64,000 nucleotides of DNA, taken from contig NC_133903.1 of assembly GCF_964199755.1 (NCBI RefSeq), positions 57,480,739-57,544,738 of the forward strand. The letters run 5' to 3'. The DNA is from Larus michahellis. Lineage: Eukaryota; Chordata; Aves; Charadriiformes; Laridae. Made by a program: the position numbers and the translations under genes. Below the pieces are notes generated by a model. The model did not search any database, was not told where the DNA came from, and saw only the letters and a list, made by a program, of their open reading frames with translations. Below, one piece after another: positions 21,942 to 31,702 of the stretch; within the stretch, counting starts at the first letter, position 1, and each line of letters opens with the position of its first letter.

Positions 21942-23998
21942 CTTCAACTATTGTTATCCAAGTCAACTACAATGACACAAAAATAAAGTCTTTTTGATAG
22001 AGCTCTAAAGAAAATTCTCTCTTGATTTCTATCCACTTACCATAAATTGTCCACTTTCCATTAGCAAGTTGCCAAAATATTTTCATCCATGTATCAGTGA
22101 CAGCACAGGGGTCGTGGCTGTCGGAGAAGACCACGTGAAGCCCAGGACCCACTCCTGGGTCTATTGAGACGGCACGTGGAAAGCAGGAGGGAGTAAAGCA
22201 ATATTATCTCAATTCCCAGCCAGCATTTTGCTTCTCTTCACGTAGTATGCACAAGAGAAAAATCAAGCAGAAAGGATGGGTATTTTCTGAGGCAGATTTT
22301 AGACAAGCTGGCACTGCGTGAGTTCGAATGATCCAACCATTCCTGGTCTCCTCCAAGGGGAAGCCACTTGGCAAGAAGGCGGCTCTTAGAGGTGACAGAT
22401 GCTATCACCCACAATGTTTTCCGTGTAAATAAATAAGTCGACAATTTTCTACCACTTTAAGTATATATAGCATTTCTGTGCTAACGTGTCTACAAGCTTG
22501 GAAAATATTTCAATTCCAATTACTCTCATAAAAAAAATTTAAAAACCCCACCACTGTGCAAAAGCAGAGATGAGGCACAGGTTTTTGGTTTGTTTTGAAC
22601 ACGTCTGCCAAGACCAAAGAAGACACTCGAATGACAGCAAGAGTTCAACACGAAGAGTGTCCAATTTTCTGAAAGGAGCCAATTGTCCCTCGAGGCCACC
22701 CAGGTACAGTAATGAACCCATTTCAGACTCCGGAGACAAGCACTGTGTCAGGATTTGATTTCTCCCAACCACACGCAGAACAACCGTGGTCGATTAAACA
22801 CTAAAACAAGATGTTAAGACCTGATTGAGGGGCTTATAAAGAGACAGGGGCCCTCTCTTACCTTTATATTTTAACAAGGGATGACAAACATAGATGAGAA
22901 ATCCAGACATTTCAAAAGATTTTGCCAATTATTTTCTTAGCTTAGATTAAGCAAAATGTCAGTAGAACTGAATGCCTGTTCAGAAAAAAAAAAAAATCAC
23001 AACTTAGAAAATGGTGGTGTGATGAAGCTTCCACCCTGAGGAAACCACACATGAATTCAGAGCCCCTGTGCTGAATTATGAGAGTATGACACCAAACGAA
23101 TCCAGACCAAATGTTAAAAAGAAAGTAACCTTCACAGTCAAAAATACTTCTAAAAACTTTCTTTTTAGTAGGGACTCACTTTTCCTCAAAGGAATAGAAA
23201 AGCTTATCCTTCAAATTGAGAAAACTCTTCTGCAAGAGAAGATGCCTTCACTGTCTGTTAAAGAATTATATCATTAAAAGGAAGTGCCTGTAATACCAAA
23301 CAGTATTTTTGAGTGTAAAAACTAGTCAACATATCAAAGTAACTGTCCTTCCTTAATTGGACTGTATTTGGAACAAGTCAACAACGTGGACACATTCACT
23401 TCTGAACTAGCAGGAATTCTCAGTACCCACAAAAGCAGTACAACCTCTCTTTTCTCCTCGATGTAGCAGGGATTCAGGCGACTTTACATTTAATAAAGGT
23501 CCCAGGAAGAACAGAAACCCTCTGTACCCAGCCATTTACCGGCAAGGAACCAGCTGCTTCCGCCATCGGGATCAGCTGCAAAGCAGCAAAGATCAGCATG
23601 CAGCCCCAGCGTGACGGTGCCTTTGGATTAACTGGGAAACTCTCACCTCCAACACCAAGTCAGGCACGTGAAACGAAACTGCCTCTGCTCCCAAACACTT
23701 CCTATCTGACAGATTCTTTGGCCATCTTTGGAACTGGAAAGTGAACTAGTTTGGTAGTAAAAGCTTTTATTCCAAGTAAATTATGCGACAAAATTTGAAT
23801 AAGACAAATTTTGTGGCTAAAAAATTTACAGAGCCCTAGTTATATGCATATAGTTAGTCATGTACATGTGCGCACCTGCTTGAACAGCAGGCTTCACTCT
23901 GCACTGCCTACAGCCGCCTCGCTCTGACGTCACGCAGAGCGCGATACCAAATTAGACATAGTTTCCCCTGCATCACAACGCCACATCAGCACAGAAAA

Positions 23999-24004
23999 TT
24001 TATT
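23999..24004 (-). terminator. candidate CRYZ polyadenylation signal
   Basis: AATAAA on the minus strand, about 215 nt after the CRYZ stop codon. It is the first canonical signal downstream. Confidence 0.55.
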
Positions 24005-24219
24005 ATTTCCACATCAGACAAAAAAGCTACTAAAAATACTTTAAAGTATACGCAACCCTGCTTGTTACAAAAATAAAATAAATTCTTAATTAATTAATGT
24101 AAGTTAGCATTTGCTGTTACTGTCAAGCCTGATCAAAAGTATGTTTTATAACATACGTTCAATGAATCACGTAAGCCAAGGTGCAGTCAGAACAGCTACA
24201 AAATAACTGGAAAAAGGCT

Positions 24220-24381
24220 TTACGGAAGGAGCACCATCTTTCCTCGTGCACCGCTGCTGTGAATGATGTCTTCATGAGCCTTCACGACTTTCTCCAGCGG
24301 ATATTCAGAGCCTACAATGGGTTTCAGCCAGCCAGCTTCTATGCCATCAAGGAGCGCTGTTGCACACTCACGCCTCTCCTC
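24220..24381 (-). CDS. CRYZ: CRYZ last coding exon with stop
   Basis: 162 nt including TAA at 24222-24220. [40 protein letters not shown] and [13 protein letters not shown]. It ends MVLLP where human ends MILLL. The 3' UTR continues to about 24,000. Confidence 0.97.
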   Translation of the reverse strand, partial: EERRECATALLDGIEAGWLKPIVGSEYPLEKVVKAHEDIIHSSGARGKMVLLP

Positions 24382-27300
24382 CTGCAGGTAATAAAGACAG
24401 CATTTACCACAAGGTCGTTATATTTTAGGAAAGTATTGACTATTTAATGCAAGCGTTAAATCAAACTTCACAACACAAAAATATTTTATGATGTTCCAAG
24501 ATTAAATCAAAACGTAAAGGAATGAACAAACAAGTTACTTCCAGCGAAACTGTGCCTTCATCCCTACAAATGATTTTAACTGGAAATAAAAGAGATGTTG
24601 AAATAAACCAACAAAACACTCTTTGAAATAAAAATGCTTCTTACCTCAGTTGCAAGAAACAGACTAACTCCAATTATGCTGGATTCTTTACTCATGGTGT
24701 CTCTTGGATTTATCTCAATAGGACCTCTACAGCCCACGACCTGGTACAAACGAGTTAAAAGACAGCGAAGCTGTAACTGTTGAATTGCGTTGCTAAATGC
24801 ACAAACTGAAGTCGGTGACAAAAAGTACTCACCATCACCCTTCCTGCGTAGGACAACAGTTGCAGGTCAGTAGCAAGATTGACGTTAGAGAGCATTTCTA
24901 TTATTATATCAACACCTTCCGTCCCCATGTATTCCTATACACGACATAATATGCTATTTAAATCACTCCAATTAGTGCTTGGGTGCCACTGTTTATTTCA
25001 TATGCTACAGATAACAGACATTTTACAGTTTATTGTTTACATTTTAAATACAGCCTTTATACTAAGACTGACAGCTAATAAGTTTAATTTTAGCATATTT
25101 TGATATGCTGAATTACGATATGCTACCGTATTGGAATTTGCGGGAATGCAAGAGGTTCTAAATGCCACTGCCTGTGAAGAAAGCTCAGCTTCTCCAGCCT
25201 GGAAAAGATTTTCCTTGTGTAGAAATGAAAAAGGCAGTACGCTACTGCGCCTACATAAATCTGCTTTAAAAAATTTCTGCAAACAACTGTTCACATTTTG
25301 TAAGACAAATACATACTGCATCAACTAGCTCTGATCCGTGCTTACCTTAATTTTATCAATGTAATTGGCTTCCCTGTGATTAAATGCTTGGTGAGCACCA
25401 TTTCTCAGAACCATGTTCATGCCTTCCTCGGTGCCTGAGGTACCCAAAACCTTTAAACCACAAGCTCTGGCAATCTGACATGTTGCTATTCCCACCTGAG
25501 GGGAAAAGGTAAAAAAAAAAAAGAAATCTTTTTTTCTCTTTCTTTCTTAGCATTTTGAATTTTACATATTCTACCAGCAACTCGGAACTTACCCATTTTA
25601 AAAGCTGGCCTTGAAAAAATTTTTTTAGCCATAATAGGTAATTTAGATCTTAAAGATAGCCAAATAGCCTTTAAAAAAAGAAAAGATACTTAGAGGCATA
25701 GCAAAGTTTTGTGGGTTTTTTAATAGCTATCAGCATTTGATATAAATCCATGTAGAATGTTGTCTGCCTATTAAAGTTGGGACGTGTATATCTGACACAA
25801 AGCCAAGGAAACATAAAATAAATAAGAACTTAAAGACTACATTTAGTTTAAGGAAAAAAAAGAGGCTACGATGCTGAATGTCATTCTAGTATCTCCAAAT
25901 GAGATCTGAATTCCTCCTCCTGTGAGACTGCCATAATCACCTTTTTGCTGTCTACCAAATAATTAAGGACATTTTGCCCGCTGACAGCAGCTGTTTGGTG
26001 CATCAGCAGAAGCTGGGCATCAAAGTGCAGAGTATGGGGGACAAATTCAACTAGAATGTTGTGTGAAAGATCTGAAGTTAGCTTGTCATGTAAAACAAAA
26101 GAAAACCATACTTCCAGTTTCACATAATATTCAGTCACGACTTTATATATCCCAGTATCTCTCCCTGTGCGCCCAGTTGTTAGTCAACAGGCAGAAATAT
26201 CCCAGAAACGCACAGTTGCTCTGCACAAGTGATTGCTACCCAGAGAAATGAGATCAACTTGTACATATTTTAAAATTACAGCTTCCTGCTATTAGTTTTA
26301 TCTCAGGAAGACCAGATATAAAACTTCCGCAGTAGCTTCCGACTGCAGCAGCGTGTTCATTACGTGACCCTCTGCATCAGGGGCCTTACACCATCACTCA
26401 TGCAGCTTCATCACTATTTGCAGTAACAGGCTTTGCTCGAAGCAAAAACTATCTCAAAGTGTCTGAAATAAAACACTCATTTTGTTAATCCATTAATTGA
26501 TATAAACGTGACCATAAATCACATCGTAGACAAAAGGAGATACAAGGACAGAAAGCAGCATTTCTTGCAACTTGCCTCAAAATACTTACTCCCCCACTCG
26601 CCCCATGCACGAGCACACTTTCCCCTGCTTTGGCACGCCCTCTGAAGGGAAACAGAAAATACTGTCATTAGGATCGCAGCACATAATCATTAAGCGTCAG
26701 ATTGCGTATACTGACATCAAATCTCACCATTCACACAGTATTATTTCCAATGTATGTTACGGCTAAACAGGTATAATCAGCCTCTTTGGGAAAACAAGGA
26801 GGCAAAATAAACCATATCATTTATGAATTTAAGTAACATGCAATTATGTCAGCATGCAACTTGCAGCAAGTAACGGTCTGGTGCTGAACCTCAGTTCAAG
26901 ATCTTCACCTCTCACAGATCTTAAAATAAAGCACACTAATTCTCATCATTTGTCCTGCCAAACGAAACCAGATTTCCAGCCCTGAGCTCTCACCCAGCTG
27001 ACACGGAATTCTGGTGTTTACTCGTTATACAGTCCCGCGGCAACTGAACACAGCATCTCCCGGCAGAGGCTCACGAAGGAAAGAAGTGGCTCTGCTCTAC
27101 AGTGCATTGACGCTTAATTAAGAAATGAAAACTATTCCTGGTTTCCTTCCCCAGCTAAAATACTAATGAGTTCTGAAAAAGAGTTACATGTTTTACTATG
27201 TGATACTTATTGAAGAAGCCTTTCCAGGTCTGTTCTTTTAAGAATAAATACTTAACAGGAAAATACAGTCGCTGGCTTCTAGATAACAATTATCTGACAA

Positions 27301-29763
27301 TTCCATCAGCATAACAAATTTAACTCGAGTGTTTTAAACCACTCATTGATACCGCCCCCATTTTACAGGACAAGGACAATGTGGGCTTTAAGATTTTAAA
27401 TATTCAAAAGCAAAATGCAGAAACTTAGATTTGGCACCTTACTTTTGGAAAAGAGCACGATACGCAGTGAAGTAGGGTATTCCAATGGCTGCTCCTTGCC
27501 TAAAGTCCAATTTACCCGACAAAGGGAAGACTCTATTAGCTGCAGCAACTGCATAATCTGCATATCCTCCAGAGATCGTGCCGATGGTAAAAACCCTGTC
27601 ACCTTTCTAGAAAGGAGGGAAAGAAAACAGAAATTAATCATCTCCTTTATTTTTTCCTGAATATACATTAAGAATCTATTCACAGAAGCTTATGCTATTT
27701 CTAACAGCTCTCCTATTAAAAATAACTAGTTATATTTGTCACAGAGAAGATTTTTATAAATGCTAATACATACAATCAATGCAACACAAACTATATAATT
27801 TCATATACTTAAAGTGTCATAATTATAACCCCCCACTCTCCAGCATAACACACAAACCTACTGTCTCATTTAATATTAACCTTAATGAACCTGAGCACTG
27901 AAGAATTCCATCCACAGATTCCAAATGCAAAACCTCAGAAGCTTTTACAAATACAAAAGCAACATTTGTCAGTTAATTTTGTTTGAATGTGGAAAAGAGA
28001 TATACTCTTAATATACCCCAAGGTAACCAAAGCTCAAAGGAGCGACTCAGGCGGTGAGGGAGGAAAGGCAGCGTGCCGTACGTATGTGTGCCTGGTCGCC
28101 GTCAGTAGCCACAGCTACCGAGGCTCTGGTTTTTCTACTATTTGCACGCTGATCATAATAAACAAACAGCGCGTGGCCTACGCCAGTTTGGTGTGCAGGC
28201 ATCGGGTATAATGACGGCGCAGAGGGCTGCGGGTCAGCACAGCCGTGTCTCAAGCATTACGAGCAGGCAAATGACGGAGCCTGGCCACTGGTGTCTGCCT
28301 GTGGCACACACTGACCTCCGCATCTCGCTCCTGCATTCAGTAAAGAGCATCGCGCTTTCCATAAGAAACAAAACGCACACACAGCAGATAGAGTGAACTA
28401 CTGATAAGAAAATACACAAAGACAGGATTCTTCTCTCTAGATACCCAAATCTCTCGTCTCTCCCACAACGGTTACATAAATTCCAAGTCAGGAAACTCCA
28501 ACACTATTTTAACTACATTTTTCTTGCCTGTCCGAGACCAACAGTCTAGTGATGTGAGAGGAAGAACAGATTTAAAAACGAAATAAATTTCATAGATATC
28601 TTTTAGGAAACTGATAATTGCCTTCTCCTGTCCTGAGATTTTCCCCCTGACAAAATCTAAGTAAAATTACTAGACTGGAGTAATAAAGTATTTGAACAGT
28701 TTTTATGACAAATATGTAATTTATGGGGTTTTCTAAGTCAGTAACATAAAAGCTATTTCCATTTCCAAAAAAAACTTTACAGAAAATTTTTCAGTTCTGC
28801 GTGAAATTATTACCTCAAGCAGGAAGTATCCAACTTCAAATATTTCTGCAATGCCATAAAAACGTTCTGAACCACAACTTTGTACGCCCGATATCATCGC
28901 TTTAAGCAGAGAAACCAAAGTGCCTCTTCCGAGCCCTTTTAACTCTTGAAGGCCAACAGCCCTGAAGTCCTCCCCAGAGTTCCACCTGCAGACTGGATGG
29001 TCAATATGATCCTGCTGCAGGCTTCTACCAGTCAATGACGGTGACTTTCCCCCCCGAATAGACTACATGATTATGAGCAATAAAACCAGGAACAGTAGTA
29101 TAGCAACCATACAAAGAGGATACAATAAACAATAATGAATTAAAATCCAATGTATAAATACCTTGAATGCAGTCACATGCTCCCCAACACCTTCTACTAC
29201 ACCAGCTACATCTGAGCCAGGAGTATAGGGCAACGCTGGTTTTCTAGCATAATTTCCAGAACGAATATATGTCTCAACAGGATTTACCCCGCAGGCATGG
29301 ACTTTAATTAACACCTAAAAGAAAAGATGCTTCTTAAGCAATAATTAAAAATATTTAGAACTTGAATTCACAGAATAGTATTGTGGCATTTTAACTTAAT
29401 TCTTAAATAGAGTCAGCAAAAATTCAGTGTTGAGCTGAAACTATTTTCAGGAAATCCTTCATATGGAATATGTAGCCCACACAACAGTAAAAAGCCCACG
29501 TTTGTTAAATGCAATGCCTCAGGTAGTACGAATACGCCAATAAAAAACTACGTCTTCAAGACAAAAAGTTTTGTTTTGTATTATTCATTCTGTTTCAAGT
29601 GTACCTATTATCAGTCAGTACCATTATTTCAGTTCACAGAACTCATACATACCTGATCTTCTTTTGGATGAGGAATTAAGACATCTGACTGGAGTTTAAG
29701 CACTTCAGGGCCACCAAATTCAAAAACTCTGACAGCTCTCATCACACTTCTTGTGGCTGCCAT
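24220..29763 (-). CDS. CRYZ: CRYZ, zeta-crystallin / NADPH quinone oxidoreductase, complete coding sequence
   Basis: Eight coding exons on minus: 29653-29763, 29162-29314, 27443-27606, 26590-26641, 25346-25495, 24833-24934, 24645-24740 and 24220-24381 (with stop). All junctions are GT-AG and in frame. The product is 329 residues, the same length as human. It is a cytosolic zinc-less medium-chain dehydrogenase/reductase that reduces quinones with NADPH; the family also binds AU-rich mRNA elements (known). Visible features: N-terminal [28 protein letters not shown] (residues 48-59) with conserved Tyr53 and Tyr59; YTPGSDVAG; and the nucleotide-binding GASGGVG at 156-162. It is divergent with TYW3 from a shared CpG island. 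No inactivating change seen. Confidence 0.97.
24645..24740 (-). CDS. CRYZ: CRYZ coding exon 7
   Basis: 96 nt, 32 codons. [20 protein letters not shown] and [12 protein letters not shown], nearly identical to the human segment. Donor GTAAGA, acceptor TTGTACCAG. Confidence 0.97.
24833..24934 (-). CDS. CRYZ: CRYZ coding exon 6
   Basis: 102 nt, 34 codons. [20 protein letters not shown] and [22 protein letters not shown] is the conserved Rossmann strand. Donor GTGAGT, acceptor GTATAG. Confidence 0.96.
25346..25495 (-). CDS. CRYZ: CRYZ coding exon 5
   Basis: 150 nt, 50 codons. [40 protein letters not shown] and [10 protein letters not shown]. Rossmann-fold segment with the TEEG loop near the cofactor phosphate. 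Donor GTAAGC, acceptor CCCCTCAG. Confidence 0.97.
26590..26641 (-). CDS. CRYZ: CRYZ coding exon 4 (52 nt)
   Basis: Small exon completing the Lys codon, then [17 protein letters not shown]. It carries the first half of the NADPH-binding glycine motif. Donor GTAAGT, acceptor CCCTTCAG. Confidence 0.95.
27443..27606 (-). CDS. CRYZ: CRYZ coding exon 3
   Basis: 164 nt. [40 protein letters not shown] and [14 protein letters not shown]. It ends two bases into a Lys codon. Donor GTAAGG, acceptor TTTCTAG. Human has the same intron position. Confidence 0.96.
29162..29314 (-). CDS. CRYZ: CRYZ coding exon 2
   Basis: 153 nt, 51 codons. [40 protein letters not shown] and [11 protein letters not shown]. 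This is the GroES-like catalytic half, including the conserved Tyr of the active-site region. Donor GTATTT, acceptor TTTTAG. Confidence 0.97.
29653..29763 (-). CDS. CRYZ: CRYZ coding exon 1 (start codon)
   Basis: ATG at 29763-29761 opens [20 protein letters not shown]; a second in-frame ATG is 7 codons later. The exon continues [17 protein letters not shown], then a GTATGT donor. It begins at 29777 after a TTTTTTCCACAG acceptor, so 14 nt of 5' UTR precede the ATG and a noncoding first exon lies upstream. Confidence 0.95.
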
Positions 29764-31209
29764 AGTGATCAGAATATCTGTGGAAAAAACACCACCAAAC
29801 AATACTATTGTATTGCCTTCATAACTCACTTTACACAGTCAAAATAAATAAAAAAGTCAAACAACCACCTGTCAAGCAACTGATTAAACAGAGCCTCATT
29901 CCTGATTTAAATTAGCCAGAGGCAGGGGGTGGGGGGGGGGTTGGGCTTTTTTTTCCCAAATTTTGCAAAAGGCAGAAAATCAACCCTACCCTTTGCAGAA
30001 CGTTATGGGTATCAGGAGAATCACATGCAATTAATATATCCGTAGAAGTATTTCTACGGCAGCTCCTGTAAACACTGCACTGCTATCGCATATGCAGAGA
30101 TGTGCAGCACTTTGGTGAAAAACACTGGCACGTTACTATTACGTTCTGACAAAAACAGCCAGAGCAAGTTACTCCTGACACAGGGAAAGTTACACACAAT
30201 TCTTTCAGGGATCTGATGGGTTCAGACAGCGGAGTTCCACCAGGCACACAGCAGACAGCTCCCAGACACCGCGAGGTCTTGCTCTCGGCCAGCTCCAGCC
30301 GAAGAGCTTTGGGGCTGCAGTCAGAGGTGGACTATTTCATGGAAATGATTACAGCTTTCAGAATTACCTGGCTTAATCATTATATTTTTCCCCTGATACA
30401 GTCTGCAAGGCCTCACGTGTCCAGTCGCCTGTCCCAAGTCAGGAGAAGTGTCACTCACGAGGACAGACTCTTAACATCTCCCTTGACAAAAACCTACACT
30501 GCGAATTTCTGCAGTATAGGTCGCTTTTATATGTAGCGATAACAAACCAAATTAAAAGCAGACCTCTGCTCTGCGCGGAAAAAACCCGGACCCGGCGGTT
30601 TCTGTGAGGAACCCTGCAGCGTGAGCGCTCACGGGGAGGCCGGGCCGCAGCCCCGCGCTCCGCCGGCGGCACGGGCCGGGCAGGCGGCTCCCGAGCGGCC
30701 CGCTGGCAGCTGGGCAGGGGGAAGCGGGGCGAAGCGGAGCCCGAGAGCGGGCACAGCCCAGGACCAGCTTCCCCACGCTCCCTCGGAGCCCACCACAGAC
30801 CAGCCGGGAGAGGGCAAGCGGCGAGAGCGCACCGGAGAGCGGGCCGGGAGGGCCACGGGGGCTGAGTGAAGCAGCGCAATGGACTCCGGCGAGTGCCCGG
30901 AGGGACTGAGGGGAAGGGAGCGCGGCGGCCCCGGCCCGCCCGGGGTCCCCCCCCCACCTCAGCGCAGCCACCGAGACCGCAGGTCGCGGGGCGGCCGAGA
31001 AGCGGAGCCCGTTCCGCCACCACAAACATCGGCACGGCAGGACGAGAGAGGTCCGTCCCAACTCCGGAGAGGCTCACCGGCTACTCAGGAGGGACAGGCT
31101 GCCACAGACCAGTACCGAGGCGAGGGGACGGAGCGGGGCCGCCACCTCCTCAGCGCCACGGGAAGGGCCCGCCGCGGATACGCCCCTCAGCGCCTCGCTC
31201 CACCCCTCG

Positions 31210-31500
31210 CCTCTAAGCCCCGCCTCTCACTGCCAGACTCCGCCCAAGACACGCCCCCTGGGGACTCCCTTGCCCTCAGGCCCCGCCCCTCGCGTGCCAC
31301 TCATCGCCAAGCCCCGCCCCTTGCCAAGCCCATCATTGTCAGACCCACCATAGTCCCGCCCCTAAAGACGCTAAGCCCCGCCCTGACACGCCCCTTCGTG
31401 TGGAGGGGCGGGGTCAACACCGGGGGGCGGGGGCAGTAGGGGGCGTGGCGCGGCGCCTTACGTCGCCGCGCCACGCCCCCCCACTGCCCCGCCCCCCGAG
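31210..31500. promoter_or_regulatory. dense GC-box (Sp/KLF) array
   Basis: At least ten CCCCGCCC, CCGCCC or ACGCCCC cores occur in 290 bp, for example near 31216, 31277, 31310, 31352, 31372 and 31387, plus reverse-orientation GGGGCGGGG at 31404. They recur loosely every 15-40 bp, giving a degenerate minisatellite look. Confidence 0.8.
31434..31486. repeat. imperfect inverted repeat at TYW3 promoter
   Basis: The left arm at 31434-31455 and right arm at 31464-31486 share a perfect 17-nt core, GGGGGCGTGGCGCGGCG and its reverse complement. The 8-nt loop is CCTTACGT. The outer CAGT also pairs, with a length difference in the G run. It lies 43 bp before the TYW3 start codon, so it may overlap the start site or fall in the 5' UTR. 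Confidence 0.93.
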
Positions 31501-31528
31501 GTTTGTCCCTGGCGGGCCGCCGTCCAAC

Positions 31529-31702
31529 ATGGCGGCCTTCCCTCAGCACAAGGCCCAGCGGCTGGGGCGGGCGGACGGCAGCAGGAAAGGCGGCCTGGAC
31601 GAAAGGGCGGCTGGCGTCGTGCACCTTTTGAACGGGCGGACACAGTTTTGCACCACCAGCTCCTGCTCCGGCCGCCTGGTCCTGGCGCAGGGGCCCCCCG
31701 CG
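31529..31702 (+). CDS. TYW3: TYW3 exon 1 (start codon)
   Basis: 58 codons from ATG in AACATGG context. [40 protein letters not shown] and [18 protein letters not shown]. Donor GTGAGG. SRKG and TTSxCxGR anchor it to the family. No in-frame ATG closer to the conserved part was seen. Confidence 0.92.

Larger units (their letters stand above)
18041..23998. other. intergenic, ERICH3 promoter to CRYZ 3' end
   Basis: About 6 kb. It holds a T-rich simple repeat (about 19,516-19,553), an AT microsatellite-like stretch (about 20,395-20,440), and an internally deleted CR1 (21,220-21,941). No gene recognised; the remaining open frames are short and without family features. Confidence 0.55.

Noticed and set aside
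22317-22330. tRNA B-box-like word (GAGTTCGAATG)
   Set aside because: No A box or cloverleaf around it.
30451-31077. 208-codon open frame on minus near the CRYZ promoter
   Set aside because: Pro/Arg/Ala-rich CpG-island translation. CRYZ coding begins at 29,763.
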